A stretch of 64,000 nt of DNA from a virus. The notes under the pieces are model-generated. The model was not told where the DNA came from and searched no databases. It saw only the letters and a program-made list of their open reading frames with translations. Position 1 is the stretch's first letter. The number at the start of each line of letters is the position of its first letter. A program made the translations under genes and the position numbers. Positions 6,972-15,014 of the stretch are shown in pieces. The DNA lies in IMG/VR virus record IMGVR_UViG_3300045996_001613, positions 1 through 64,000 of that record, one strand, 5' to 3'.

Positions 6972-8535
6972 TCTCTCTATCCTCTCTCTTGATCTCCTCG
7001 CGTATCTTTCGCAAATACTCCTGCGCTTTCTTGCGCCGCTTCTCGGTCTCCTCATCCGTCTGCGACGTATCCGTGTTAGGCGATCCCGCGGGGTTGTCCT
7101 GATCGGGGTTGTCCGACTCCCCTCCGTCGGGTCCGCTGTTGGGATCTCCTGATCCCGCGGGCTTCGTCTCTTCCTTGATAACGTTCTCCACGCTTCGCGA
7201 AGACGCCGGCAGGAATCCAACGTCCAACCCCTCCAACTCAGCATCGTAGAACCCGAGGCGCAATCTGCGGTTGAGTGCCTTGAATGGCACACCCTGACGC
7301 CCAAGTAGCACAGTGGACTTGGCCTTCTCGTGGAAGTTCTCCTGCAGCGCGTCCACGTTCATTGTGTCGTACCACAGAAGTATGTCTCCACCGAACTCCG
7401 CGGCCAGAGAACGGTTCAAGGCAGATTGCACGCGGTCGAGAGCCGGTATCACCAGATCGGTCCAATGCACCCGGCGGATCTCCTTCATCTCGGCTCCACC
7501 GCCGGACTGAGCCCCGGCTATGCGGGGGTCGACGCCAAACAGAGCACAGATAGCCTCGCGGTTCATCTTACGGCTGTTGATGAAGTCCATCTCTACCGGG
7601 GTCAAGGACAACTGGTAGTACTTCGCATTGTTTCCGATTAGCATCGGAGTCCGGGCGTTGTCCCGACCGTAGTACTGGATACGCATCTGATCGCGCATCA
7701 TTTCAAACTCGGTCTCGTCAATCTCGTCTTGGATCGCGAACACGCCGTCGGGTGCTGCGCGATTCTCTAGCGATTGCTTCTGCCACTTCACCGCTTCCAC
7801 GTCCATGTCAATAGTCATGGCCGCGGCCTTCAATATAGAGGCACCCCAATACAGGCTCGCGGGGTCGGGCAGCATCAGGTGCACGAGGTCTTCGTTCGGT
7901 ATCTTGCGGGGCTCGCGCTCGTCGGGAACGGTCATTTCGTAGTGCTTGATGAATTTCTGCTTGTCTGGCACCGGATTGAAGATGTCAGGAGGCATCACCC
8001 ACAACTCTAGCGGTAGACCCTCGGTCCCTCCGGTGACTCTGTTGGGGGCTCTAACCTTGGTTATTATGGAGTTTCCGCCTAGAAGGACGTGCTGGAAAAT
8101 CCTCTCGATCATGGTCTGCCTGTCGAGGAACGGGTTGGGTTTTTCCACCAATAGCTCTAGCGGGTGATCCGGCTCAGGCTCTAGGAAGTCCGACTTGGTG
8201 ATTCCATGCACACTATGTATATACGCGGCACGCTCACTGTCCGTGATGCCTTTCAGTTCCCACTGGAATTTCTTCTTCGCCTCGCGGCTGGAAAATCTCG
8301 AGACTCGCCACGGAACACTCGACGCGGGAGTTGCAATGCGATCTACGCAGATCTTTACCCACTCACTACGGTTGAACCCCTCTTCGATCCCCTTCTCCGT
8401 GGTCCACTTGGTCCACTTGGGCATGCTCCATACTCGGGAGGGCACGAGGACCCCTGCCCCGACCGACTTTCGCACGAGGCTCGGGTCTCCCGCGAGTGCG
8501 CGAGTGATCAGATTGAGGAATGGATTACCGGCCAT
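6901..8535 (-). CDS. Portal protein, HK97-type
   Basis: 544 residues. Portal signatures include the clip/wing region HPLELLVEKPNPFLDR, a LLGGNSIITKVRAP strand, the LELWVMPPDIFNPVPD stretch, a PDPASLYWGASILKAA segment, and EAICALFGVDPRI with the stem helix after it. The last ~90 residues are a hydrophilic, probably disordered tail (GSGDPNSGPDGGESDNPDQD), into which the next gene overlaps. It forms the dodecameric DNA channel at the capsid vertex and docks the terminase. Confidence 0.92.
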   Translation of the reverse strand: MAGNPFLNLITRALAGDPSLVRKSVGAGVLVPSRVWSMPKWTKWTTEKGIEEGFNRSEWVKICVDRIATPASSVPWRVSRFSSREAKKKFQWELKGITDSERAAYIHSVHGITKSDFLEPEPDHPLELLVEKPNPFLDRQTMIERIFQHVLLGGNSIITKVRAPNRVTGGTEGLPLELWVMPPDIFNPVPDKQKFIKHYEMTVPDEREPRKIPNEDLVHLMLPDPASLYWGASILKAAAMTIDMDVEAVKWQKQSLENRAAPDGVFAIQDEIDETEFEMMRDQMRIQYYGRDNARTPMLIGNNAKYYQLSLTPVEMDFINSRKMNREAICALFGVDPRIAGAQSGGGAEMKEIRRVHWTDLVIPALDRVQSALNRSLAAEFGGDILLWYDTMNVDALQENFHEKAKSTVLLGRQGVPFKALNRRLRLGFYDAELEGLDVGFLPASSRSVENVIKEETKPAGSGDPNSGPDGGESDNPDQDNPAGSPNTDTSQTDEETEKRRKKAQEYLRKIREEIKREDRENDNNRGTEETTGEDGRGLSGDRG

Positions 8536-8791
8536 TTCTCCCCCTCATGACATCATACTGGTCTAGTGCGTCTCGCAGCATGCCCTTCGCGTCCCACGGA
8601 GATGCATATTTGTGACCACCATCCGTCGTGTAGATGTCTACCAGTGCACGCTCTCCGTCTACGTTAATCACGTCTATTACCATTCCAACCTTGACTACTA
8701 CAGCGCCGTCCTCGGCCATACTGGTACTTGCAGCCACTGCTTCTGCGGTGTCATGGATCAGTTCACCGATGCTTTGCGGACTCTCTTCCAT
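8525..8791 (-). CDS. Hypothetical 88-residue protein before the portal
   Basis: ATG 8791 is chosen because it overlaps the preceding stop (TAATG) and has GGAGGATGGAGGCAG upstream. The ORF can be opened further upstream, but that would overlap the zinc protein. The sequence has an Ala-rich helix and a beta-like second half (VGMVIDVINVDGERALVDIYTTD). It overlaps the portal start by 11 bases. Family not recognised. Confidence 0.6.
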   Translation of the reverse strand: MEESPQSIGELIHDTAEAVAASTSMAEDGAVVVKVGMVIDVINVDGERALVDIYTTDGGHKYASPWDAKGMLRDALDQYDVMRGRNGR

Positions 8792-9003
8792 TACACTGCC
8801 TCCATCCTCCTGTCGGGCATCTGATCCCAACAAATATCGCATAGCCAAATGGCTTTGCCTTCCTTATTCATCCCAACGGGTCCCCACCCGTACTTCTCTA
8901 TGCAATGCAATATTGCATATAATTCTGACTTGCCTTGGTGGGTCTCAGTGTGACCACACTTATTGCAACTCAGTGTAACAGTTGGTCTTGTTCTTTTCGC
9001 CAC
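8791..9003 (-). CDS. Small zinc-ribbon protein next to the terminase
   Basis: 70 residues from GTG 9003, one base after the large-terminase stop, with GCGAGG upstream. A TTG at 9018 is an alternative. CNKCGH near the N terminus and LCDICWDQMP near the C terminus give two CxxC pairs, enough for one zinc ribbon. HNH-type residues are absent. Role unknown; a nucleic-acid or terminase partner is possible. Confidence 0.65.
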   Translation of the reverse strand: MAKRTRPTVTLSCNKCGHTETHQGKSELYAILHCIEKYGWGPVGMNKEGKAIWLCDICWDQMPDRRMEAV

Positions 9004-9004
9004 G

Positions 9005-10423
9005 CTAGATCCTCGCAATCAGTAGCCTGCCACTCCGCTTGCTGTTAGCTTCTTCCGCGAGTGCTCCGGCAACTACGGAGTCTGGCGTATGGTCATTGCC
9101 GTACAACATGTCGACGGTCAGATATTTGTGCTCCTCGTACATGAATTTGATGTAGGGAAACTCGTACTCCAACGCCTGACACTTGCCGACATACCTGTTG
9201 AGTAGCTTGTCCCTCCTCTTCTTGTTGCGGAAGTCCACCGGCTCCGAGTCCGTAAGCATGTAATCCTCGACCACCGACCCTATTCCGGTAACGTCGTGTG
9301 CGCTCTTTCCTCCAAACCGTTCTACCCTCTCGTCATGTTTCGCCACCATGTCCGGCCACTTGCGGCGACCGAGACGCATCCACGCGACCAGACGGTCGGG
9401 GCCTCCGCGACGGCGCTTCATCGAATGGATAACCGTCCAGTCAGAAGACTTGGCCCAATCCGTTCCGTGATAGTAGTCGTGCCCGTCGCCCATCATGGTG
9501 CCGGGTACGATGATCTCCTCGCCCTCGGCTCCTTCAAAGACTCCGAGTTCCCGTAGGAATAGTCCGGACAGGGTCTCTTCATCAAAGATCCTGCCCTCGG
9601 GATTCGGCTCTTGACCCTCGTACTCTGAGAGCCACATCGCCGCGGGAATCTCAGACTTCTTGTCCTCAACCTCCTGATCGTCCAGCCATCCACCGTTAGA
9701 CTGAAGGTTCTCCCTGTAGCACCACTCGTAGTATCCCCAACCGTTCATCTGCGCACGGCTGATAGCCTCGGTCATGGTCCCGTCTATATGCTGGTGAGTG
9801 GACGAACACACCGTCTGCGCCGGAACGTCGTTCGCGGCCATTGTCTGACCCATCGCGGAGTCGAAGATACTTTGGTCCATCTCGTCAATCTCGTCGAGCC
9901 GTAGCCTCTGAGGGTGTGGCCCACGGACAGATGTAGCAGATGCCATCAGAGCCCGAATGTACGCACCGTTGTCCAAGCGGATCTCCCTCTTGAACGATCC
10001 GAGCACCATGCTCGTCGGGGCGAACTTCGCGTCGAAGAACTTACCCTTTACTCGGGTGGAGGTACCCTGCAGATACCCCTGCACGTTCTGCGACTGCTCG
10101 CCAGATCCTCCGAGAAGGTTGATCATCGCGCCCATCGTGATCGCCTCTGTCAGGGTGAGTAGCGCGAGTAGCACTGTCTTGCCACCGAATCCTCGGGACG
10201 CTTTCCATACCGCGATGCGGTCGCGGGCGAAGTATGCATTAGCAAACGCGGTAAAGGGGGCTACGTGATGGGAGCATATCTGTTTCCGGGGTATGTCGAA
10301 TCCCAGGTATATCTCAACCCAATCATGCAGCCAGTCGTCGGTTTGGGGGCGTACGGTACGATACCGCTTAATCGCTTTCTTGCGGTCGCTCTCGTTGAGA
10401 CCCCTTAAATAGTTCTTCAGCAA
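9005..10423 (-). CDS. Terminase large subunit
   Basis: 472 residues. The N-terminal ATPase has a Walker A-like ASRGFGGKT (residues 75-83) and Walker B LRLDEID (Asp177-Glu178). The C-terminal RNase H-like nuclease shows GTDWAKSSDWTVI, HDVTGIG and HTPDSVVAGALA, supplying the acidic residues. It packages DNA through the portal. The start at 10423 overlaps the small subunit by 56 bases; an internal start is possible but less well supported. Confidence 0.93.
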   Translation of the reverse strand: MLKNYLRGLNESDRKKAIKRYRTVRPQTDDWLHDWVEIYLGFDIPRKQICSHHVAPFTAFANAYFARDRIAVWKASRGFGGKTVLLALLTLTEAITMGAMINLLGGSGEQSQNVQGYLQGTSTRVKGKFFDAKFAPTSMVLGSFKREIRLDNGAYIRALMASATSVRGPHPQRLRLDEIDEMDQSIFDSAMGQTMAANDVPAQTVCSSTHQHIDGTMTEAISRAQMNGWGYYEWCYRENLQSNGGWLDDQEVEDKKSEIPAAMWLSEYEGQEPNPEGRIFDEETLSGLFLRELGVFEGAEGEEIIVPGTMMGDGHDYYHGTDWAKSSDWTVIHSMKRRRGGPDRLVAWMRLGRRKWPDMVAKHDERVERFGGKSAHDVTGIGSVVEDYMLTDSEPVDFRNKKRRDKLLNRYVGKCQALEYEFPYIKFMYEEHKYLTVDMLYGNDHTPDSVVAGALAEEANSKRSGRLLIARI

Positions 10424-10937
10424 GTTGATCCTCTGACATCCTGTCCAACTCTTCTTCCGGGGTCTGTCCCTGCGTGTCGTCGGACAGGTGTTTGGCTATG
10501 TCGAGTTGGATACGTAGGAGGTTCGATATTCCCGCGAGGGTGATCTTGTCCGGATCGACCTCTTGCACCTTGCTCATCAGCAAGTCTAGGGTGTTCTGCA
10601 CGGTGTCGAAGTTCTCGTATAGCTGAGTACGGAGTCGTTCGATACTCATGGCCTGCCGCTTGGCCTCCTGCTTGACACCCTGCTCTATCCCCTTGCGACG
10701 CTGCGCCGAGAGATGTGTGTCAAATGCGGTGGCACGATCTACCCAATCAAATCTGCGGCTCCACGCGAGGAAGGAACTGGACGGCTTGGGGCCGGAGGCA
10801 TTTTCGTGGTGCTCCTTGTACCTAGTCCACGCATTGTCCATATTCCGGACACGCGGGTCCAACAGCATGTAGCACTCAAACGCCTTATATTGGAGGGACG
10901 ATTCGTCCTCCCGTTTATCCCATGCCTCTTTAGCCAT
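10368..10937 (-). CDS. Terminase small subunit
   Basis: 189 residues. The N-terminal part (WDKREDESSLQYKAFECYM, then SFLAWSRRFDWVDRATAFD) matches the pattern of phage small terminases of Gram-positive hosts, in which a DNA-binding domain precedes a long helix for ring formation (SIERLRTQLYENFDTVQNTL). It is the first gene of the leftward late operon, behind a promoter at 10964-10992. It should recognise the packaging site. Confidence 0.8.
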   Translation of the reverse strand: MAKEAWDKREDESSLQYKAFECYMLLDPRVRNMDNAWTRYKEHHENASGPKPSSSFLAWSRRFDWVDRATAFDTHLSAQRRKGIEQGVKQEAKRQAMSIERLRTQLYENFDTVQNTLDLLMSKVQEVDPDKITLAGISNLLRIQLDIAKHLSDDTQGQTPEEELDRMSEDQLAEELFKGSQRERPQESD

Positions 10938-10963
10938 ACACCCTCCCCCGAGGTAACGAAAGC

Positions 10964-10992
10964 ATTGTACTTCTACCTAGGGTATTCCACAA
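10964..10992 (-). promoter_or_regulatory. Late leftward promoter TTGTGG-N17-TACAAT
   Basis: On the minus strand TTGTGG (10992-10987) and TACAAT (10969-10964) are 17 bases apart, 27 bases before the small terminase start. The bases from the -10 on (TACAATGCTT, then CGTTACCT) resemble those at the 95-122 promoter (TACAATGCTT, CGTAACCT), which suggests shared late regulation. Confidence 0.7.
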
Positions 10993-11022
10993 GTCGGGGG
11001 TAGGAAAGGAATGCTCATCGGT

Positions 11023-11028
11023 TATAAT
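11023..11028 (+). promoter_or_regulatory. -10 box TATAAT of the first rightward operon
   Basis: A perfect TATAAT ends 7 bases before ATG 11036, so the transcript would start at or next to the start codon (leaderless). No good -35 is visible. The rightward and leftward promoters diverge from this 100-bp gap. Confidence 0.65.
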
Positions 11029-11035
11029 GAGGATC

Positions 11036-11299
11036 ATGGACAAGCCATATGAAGAACTAGGTTGGGATAACTACAGCGGAGAGGCAAAGTGGTATACATT
11101 CAGGTCGAAGCCGATTGATTCGGGAGACTTCCTCGACGTTGAAGAACTTGCAGAGGCATTGTCAAACATCACCCTGAAGCGCTTGGTGGGTGAGCCCCTT
11201 AACACCTCAGAAGCCAACATCCTAGCCTTCACCCTAAACGCGGACTCATGCGCGATGGGGGCAAGATACGGACCCTACACACCGGAGGAAGAGGAATGA
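11036..11299 (+). CDS. Hypothetical protein, first gene of the rightward operon
   Basis: 87 residues from ATG 11036 (an in-frame ATG at 11027 overlaps the -10 box and is rejected). It is acidic, with a helical middle (DVEELAEALSNITLKRLVG), and ends YTPEEEE. It overlaps the next gene by 4 bases (ATGA). Family not recognised. As a probably leaderless first gene it may be expressed early. Confidence 0.6.
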   Translation: MDKPYEELGWDNYSGEAKWYTFRSKPIDSGDFLDVEELAEALSNITLKRLVGEPLNTSEANILAFTLNADSCAMGARYGPYTPEEEE

Positions 11300-11553
11300 A
11301 TCCTAAATACGTATTTACGCTGGGACAGGACACCGAGTCGGTGCAGTTCCGAATCAACGATGATGTCAACGACATAATCGTCAATAGCAACAGCCTGTCT
11401 GCTCAGAACATCAAGATGGGAGACCTAGCCGAGGTTCGGATGGACGGAGTGTCCGTATTCGGTATTTTGATCGGGGACAAGTCCAAAAAAGAAAACGGCA
11501 ACTGGTGGTTCCAACTGCTCCGAGTTAATCCCGGCGCAAATGCCGAGGAATAG
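11296..11553 (+). CDS. Hypothetical small beta-rich protein
   Basis: 85 residues, starting at ATG 11296 inside the previous stop, with GAAGAGGA upstream. The second half (GDLAEVRMDGVSVFGILIGDK..NGNWWFQLLRV) reads as a five-strand SH3-like barrel. The last 14 bases overlap the next gene. Function unknown. Confidence 0.6.
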   Translation: MNPKYVFTLGQDTESVQFRINDDVNDIIVNSNSLSAQNIKMGDLAEVRMDGVSVFGILIGDKSKKENGNWWFQLLRVNPGANAEE

Positions 11554-11899
11554 AATCACCGTAAAACGTGTCCGAGAGGCGTACGCCCGGAAGCCGTTTT
11601 ATCCGATCTCAGGAGTTTTCCGAGATGGTCAAGCAGGGCGTTGTCCAATATCAGCCGTTGCGTCTGCTGAACGTCGGTCTGTATCCTATTACGCCCTTTC
11701 CGGAGTCAAGGATGGCAGCGACTACCTACGTCGTCTATCCGAAAGACTCGGAATATCCGAACAGTACCTCAAGTCCTTCGTAGATGGATACGACGGCATC
11801 CACGACTTCGACCCCGGAAGGCATACCAAGACTGGTTACGGTGACGGGTCAAGAGTACGAGCCCACATACCTCCGGAGGTGGATTATGTCGAAGGCTGA
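11540..11899 (+). CDS. Hypothetical protein, paralogue of the gene at 34523
   Basis: 119 residues. By eye it aligns along its length with the protein at 34523-34933: ITVKRVREAYARKPFYPISG versus LTPARIVSTLNDHPHIYLSG at the N terminus, and RLGISEQYLKSFVDGYDG versus RLLGTPEDYLKGLLDGFVD later. So this phage carries a diverged duplicate family. No catalytic motif is visible. Overlaps its neighbours by 14 bases on each side. Confidence 0.65.
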   Translation: MPRNRITVKRVREAYARKPFYPISGVFRDGQAGRCPISAVASAERRSVSYYALSGVKDGSDYLRRLSERLGISEQYLKSFVDGYDGIHDFDPGRHTKTGYGDGSRVRAHIPPEVDYVEG

Positions 11900-12620
11900 C
11901 AATGTTACGCTCGGGATAAATAAATCTTGGAGGTCTCCTCCGATGCTAGAGTCTAGCCAGATCGACTTCTACCACCGATACTGCCGGGATTGCAAGCATC
12001 GCTTCGTGACCGACGATATAGAGAGGTTGGTCTGCGACCTCTGCCGAGAGAAGCGCATGGAGGCTCGGATAACGGATCTGTCCCTTCCGGGGGAATTGCA
12101 CGTCTATCACTGCGCCGAGTGCGACCTAGACTCTGTAGACTCTAGCTTCTGCCACCGCTGCGAGCCTGAGTGGTGTAACAAGGAGCGCGAGTATTCTCAG
12201 CAACAACACAACAAGCGAAGAATCCAAACCCTCAGCAAAGAGACGGTGTTCTGCTATCACTGCGGAGCCGGTCGAGACAAGCAGCATATGGATACCTTTG
12301 CCAAAGACGGGACGCTGCACTACCTGTGTAACCCCTCGACGTCGCAGGGGTGGAAGTGCATCGAAGCGGTGGTGCCTGAGCATATCCGCAGGGGCACCAG
12401 TGACATGCAGACCGAGATGGAGCGATACTTGGATCAGATCCAGAGTGAGATTGAGGATCAGATTGACAACTTGAACAAGGCGCAGTCGTCTATGGCGAGG
12501 GACATGTACGTCACCCCTATCGAAAGATCCTCGTCAATGGTAAAATTCACCGTATGTTGTATGGGATTCACGACGTGGGCCGTACTACTGGCGATAATAA
12601 TCCAGAGGTTCTTGATGTAG
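11886..12620 (+). CDS. Multi-zinc-ribbon protein with a C-terminal membrane anchor
   Basis: 244 residues from ATG 11886 (GGAGGTGGATT-ATG). It has five Cys pairs: YCRDCKHRF, VCDLCREKR, YHCAECDL, FCHRCEPEWC and FCYHCGAG, so probably two or three zinc ribbons. A helical coiled region follows (MQTEMERYLDQIQSEIEDQI) and then a terminal hydrophobic segment (CCMGFTTWAVLLAIIIQRFL) that would anchor it in the membrane, leaving the ribbons in the cytoplasm. No family is recognised. Confidence 0.7.
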   Translation: MSKADNVTLGINKSWRSPPMLESSQIDFYHRYCRDCKHRFVTDDIERLVCDLCREKRMEARITDLSLPGELHVYHCAECDLDSVDSSFCHRCEPEWCNKEREYSQQQHNKRRIQTLSKETVFCYHCGAGRDKQHMDTFAKDGTLHYLCNPSTSQGWKCIEAVVPEHIRRGTSDMQTEMERYLDQIQSEIEDQIDNLNKAQSSMARDMYVTPIERSSSMVKFTVCCMGFTTWAVLLAIIIQRFLM

Positions 12621-12655
12621 CCGAACTCGTGTACAGGATCGGAGAGCGTGCCCCC

Positions 12656-12886
12656 ATGGGAGTGTTAAAGAGAACGAGATTCAAAGAGGGATCGTATGTG
12701 CAAGTGCTTTTTGGCCGCAGCTACGGTGCACGCGGCACGGTGGAGATCCGTCCTCAGAACCTCTCCGAGAGGTCGACCATCGCGATCCGGATGGATGGGG
12801 ACGATGATCAGACCTTGAAATACTTCACCCCCGAGATGCTTATGGAGGTCGAGGAACTTGAGGGACACGAGGGAAGGGAGCTTTAG
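12656..12886 (+). CDS. Small KOW/SH3-like protein
   Basis: 76 residues from ATG 12656, with GGAGAG nine bases upstream; the frame extends upstream to 12554 inside the previous gene. RFKEGSYVQVLFGRSYGARG then TVEIRP resembles KOW/SH3-like barrels. A similar arrangement occurs in the protein at 30650 (RRGTVTNVKNHSQGQ), suggesting another duplicated family. Confidence 0.5.
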   Translation: MGVLKRTRFKEGSYVQVLFGRSYGARGTVEIRPQNLSERSTIAIRMDGDDDQTLKYFTPEMLMEVEELEGHEGREL

Positions 12887-12890
12887 GATA

Positions 12891-13412
12891 GTGGTGGTGC
12901 AGAAGCCGCAAGTCTACCTCGACGGGGCTATGATGCTGTACTGCAAGGGTGTAGCAATCAAGAGGAACGAGTATGAGGATGAACATGGACACATGGTCAA
13001 GAACCCCAATATTCAGGACGATCCTGACAAGAGCTATCATACTCATATGGTCGGGGCTATGGCGGAGGCTGCGGTGTCTCTTTACTACGGGATATCTCCA
13101 GATCTGACATACCGTACCGACGGCAAGGGGGGACGGGAAAAGGACCTTGTGATCAAGGATCGCACGGTCGAGGTCAAGGCGACAGAAAGGCCCGGACCCG
13201 CGAGGCTGATCGTGCCCAAGGGCAGGCTAAGAGAGTCTGATGTGTACTTCCTCGTGTATGTCAACATATCAGGACGGGTGTGCGTACTCAGAGGGTGGGC
13301 CGAGTGGCAGAGGGTCAGGGACTTCAATGAGCCCGAGGACAGGAAGCCGGGGGCTCTGAGGGGCAAGGGACTGTACACGGTACACGAAAGCAAACTACGG
13401 AGAGTCAAGTGA
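12891..13412 (+). CDS. PD-(D/E)XK-like nuclease or nuclease-fold protein
   Basis: About 173 residues. GTG 12891 follows the previous stop; an upstream TTG at 12858 is possible. The segment GAMAEAAVSLYYG (helix with Glu), then KDLVIKDRTVEVKATERPG (Asp, then E-V-K) matches the PD-(D/E)XK core order of restriction-like endonucleases. The rest is basic and beta-rich. It could act in DNA degradation, repair or host defence. No methyltransferase partner is adjacent. Confidence 0.6.
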   Translation: MVVQKPQVYLDGAMMLYCKGVAIKRNEYEDEHGHMVKNPNIQDDPDKSYHTHMVGAMAEAAVSLYYGISPDLTYRTDGKGGREKDLVIKDRTVEVKATERPGPARLIVPKGRLRESDVYFLVYVNISGRVCVLRGWAEWQRVRDFNEPEDRKPGALRGKGLYTVHESKLRRVK

Positions 13413-13618
13413 GCGTGAGGAAGGTTGGAGATTCCGTCTTGGAGATATTGGAGTCTGGGCCTGCAACGTGGCCGCAGATCAAGTCAAACATATGGTCAGA
13501 TGAGCGTTTGAAAGTAAAGATCGCAATGTTCAACTTAGTTGATAGCGGACAGGTAATCGTAGACCGTAATTCGACGGTAGGGGAAACATACTACCTATTA
13601 CGAAGGGACATGATGTAG
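13409..13618 (+). CDS. Small winged-helix protein
   Basis: 69 residues from GTG 13409, which overlaps the previous stop and has CGGAGAG upstream. The helix-turn-helix pattern (VLEILESGPATWPQIKSNIW), then LKVKIAMFNLVDSGQVIVDR and a wing (TVGETYYLL) fit a minimal winged-helix DNA-binding domain. It may be a transcription regulator of this operon. Confidence 0.6.
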   Translation: MSVRKVGDSVLEILESGPATWPQIKSNIWSDERLKVKIAMFNLVDSGQVIVDRNSTVGETYYLLRRDMM

Positions 13619-13619
13619 C

Positions 13620-13910
13620 ATGGCAAACATCGAAGTAACCGAGATGAAGCAGGTCCAAGTGACGTCCAAGAATCTCACGGACATCCTAAAGTCGTCCACA
13701 CAGGTCGCGGACGTGGAGGAGAGTATGGGATTCCAGATGGTAGACATGGTCTTCCCGCCACCGCAAAGGGGAGGCGGCTTGATCATGTACTTTCAGCGCA
13801 GCAAGGGTGGCGGCGGTGGAGGCGGAAACGATGGTGGACAGGACCCCACTCCCGAGTATCCCGACGCGATGCCATACCCACACCCCTTCGCGGGAATGTT
13901 TGGAGGGTAG
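13620..13910 (+). CDS. Hypothetical protein with Gly-rich tail
   Basis: 96 residues. The N-terminal 60 residues look folded (NIEVTEMKQVQVTSKNLTDI). Then come a run of seven Gly and a Pro-rich terminus (PYPHPFAGMFGG). It starts one base after the previous stop. Family not recognised; the low-complexity tail suggests a flexible linker or an interaction peptide. Confidence 0.6.
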   Translation: MANIEVTEMKQVQVTSKNLTDILKSSTQVADVEESMGFQMVDMVFPPPQRGGGLIMYFQRSKGGGGGGGNDGGQDPTPEYPDAMPYPHPFAGMFGG

Positions 13911-13913
13911 CGC

Positions 13914-14192
13914 GTGTACTTTGAGTTCGGGGCAAAGATAGTCCGGGTTATCGACGGGGATTCCGCGATAGTGGACTCCTACGTCACCAAGCAGGATGAA
14001 GTGACGCGTATCCGTTTCAAGGATCGCTTCTCCGCGGAACTGGATGATCCGGACGCTACGCAGCGGGATATTGCCGCGGCGGAAAAGAAGGCCGCGGAAG
14101 AGATGTTCCCGGTCGGGTGTGAAGTGAAGCTGACCAACACGCGAGCACACTGGACATATGACCGGCTGGAAGCGAGGGTGGATCGCACATGA
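13914..14192 (+). CDS. Miniature staphylococcal-nuclease-like protein
   Basis: 92 residues from GTG 13914. AKIVRVIDGDSAIVD corresponds to the SNase strand with the metal-binding Asp (VIDGD), TRIRFKDRFSAEL to the Arg/Asp/Glu catalytic strand (R..D..E), and TYDRLEARV to the second catalytic Arg region (YGR in the family). It is much shorter than usual (about 140 residues), lacking most of the C-terminal helices. It could be a functional DNase/RNase or a degenerate OB domain. Confidence 0.6.
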   Translation: MYFEFGAKIVRVIDGDSAIVDSYVTKQDEVTRIRFKDRFSAELDDPDATQRDIAAAEKKAAEEMFPVGCEVKLTNTRAHWTYDRLEARVDRT

Positions 14193-14299
14193 GTGGGTCC
14201 GAGCAGGTCCCCTCGGAGACGCTGATCACTGGACATCACGTAGCGGTGAGACGCTACACTGAGAACGAGGAGCCGATATTATGGAACGAGAGAGCGTAG
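14189..14299 (+). CDS. 36-residue hydrophilic peptide
   Basis: MSGSEQVPSETLITGHHVAV is its first part. It starts in an ATGA overlap with the preceding stop and its end overlaps the next gene by 19 bases. No family. The coupling on both sides is the main reason to call it. Confidence 0.45.
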   Translation: MSGSEQVPSETLITGHHVAVRRYTENEEPILWNERA

Positions 14300-14418
14300 T
14301 GGAGAAGTTCATGATGGTCGTGTTGGGTTTTGTCGCGGCCCTGTTTGTGTTGGGGCTCGGGGCCTTGGCTATGGAGATGCTGACGAACCCGGCCTGTGTG
14401 TTGGCGGTCTGCTCGTGA
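14281..14418 (+). CDS. 45-residue single-pass membrane protein
   Basis: A charged N terminus (MERESVVEKF) is followed by a long hydrophobic segment (MMVVLGFVAALFVLGLGALA) and a short tail with two Cys. GAGGAG lies nine bases upstream of ATG 14281. It overlaps the next gene by GTGA. Likely a small inner-membrane protein; role unknown. Confidence 0.55.
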   Translation: MERESVVEKFMMVVLGFVAALFVLGLGALAMEMLTNPACVLAVCS

Positions 14419-14522
14419 GGACCTTTCACGCGGTGTGTGTATTGCTTGCGATTGCCTCGTTTGTGATCGCGATGCTATACGCATATGGCCTCATGTTTCA
14501 CGGCATGGGACCTCTGCCTTGA
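14415..14522 (+). CDS. 35-residue membrane peptide
   Basis: GTG 14415 overlaps the previous stop. The sequence MRTFHAVCVLLAIASFVIAM continues into YAYGLMFHG, a signal-anchor-like hydrophobic stretch with a basic start. Last gene of this run; about 130 bases of non-coding DNA follow. Confidence 0.5.
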   Translation: MRTFHAVCVLLAIASFVIAMLYAYGLMFHGMGPLP

Positions 14523-14654
14523 CTTACACTGTAACGGTGTACCAGAGCTAGATCTTGACAAAAGATTTCCTGGGCCGGAAAATGGAGTCCCAAGGAGGGA
14601 GGGGTTTGGGACATTCTCCGAGTCAGGACTGACTAAGAGATTGGTTGTTATTGA
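14523..14654 (+). other. Non-coding gap with two inverted repeats
   Basis: No gene seen. GTCCCAA (14587-14593) and TTGGGAC (14606-14612) form a 7-bp stem whose loop is the purine run GGAGGGAGGGGT. AGTCA/TGACT forms a second small hairpin near 14621-14634. A TTGACA at 14553-14558 could be a -35, but its -10 is poor. Could be a transcript end plus a new leader. Confidence 0.35.
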
Positions 14655-14936
14655 ATGGCTGTAACAGAAAGAGATCTCCCCGCGAACGAAGTGAGCACTC
14701 CCGGTAGGGGCAAAGTGCTGCCCTTTTTTAAGTCTATGATTGACGCTATTCTTGAGCCCTCAAGGAGGGCTCGGTATGTCCAAGACAGAAGAGGGTTCAT
14801 ATGGAGGAGAACAGCGCACTTGGCCCACCTCGGCAAGATAGCTAGCAAGGAAGACCCGATCCGGTTAGAGGTGATCGGGTGGACCACCCGAGAGATCCAG
14901 AGATACATGGCAGAACTCAAGACACTTGGTAAATAG
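14655..14936 (+). CDS. Hypothetical basic protein
   Basis: 93 residues from ATG 14655. Basic and helical, with aromatic residues (RYVQDRRGFIWRRTAHLAHL), ending GWTTREIQRYMAELKTLGK. No strong ribosome site. No family recognised. Located just before the surface-protein gene but probably separate from it, since that gene has its own promoter. Confidence 0.55.
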   Translation: MAVTERDLPANEVSTPGRGKVLPFFKSMIDAILEPSRRARYVQDRRGFIWRRTAHLAHLGKIASKEDPIRLEVIGWTTREIQRYMAELKTLGK

Positions 14937-14938
14937 CA

Positions 14939-14967
14939 TTGGCACCGACCACTATATGTGGTAGGGT
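14939..14967 (+). promoter_or_regulatory. Promoter TTGGCA-N17-TAGGGT for the LPxTG gene
   Basis: TTGGCA (14939-14944) and TAGGGT (14962-14967) are 17 bases apart. The resulting leader of about 40 bases ends in ACAGGAGGTAAC before ATG 15015. The -10 is imperfect. Confidence 0.4.
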
Positions 14968-15014
14968 GAGAGTGTGAAGAAAGTCGTCCATATAAGAAAA
15001 CAGGAGGTAACTTT

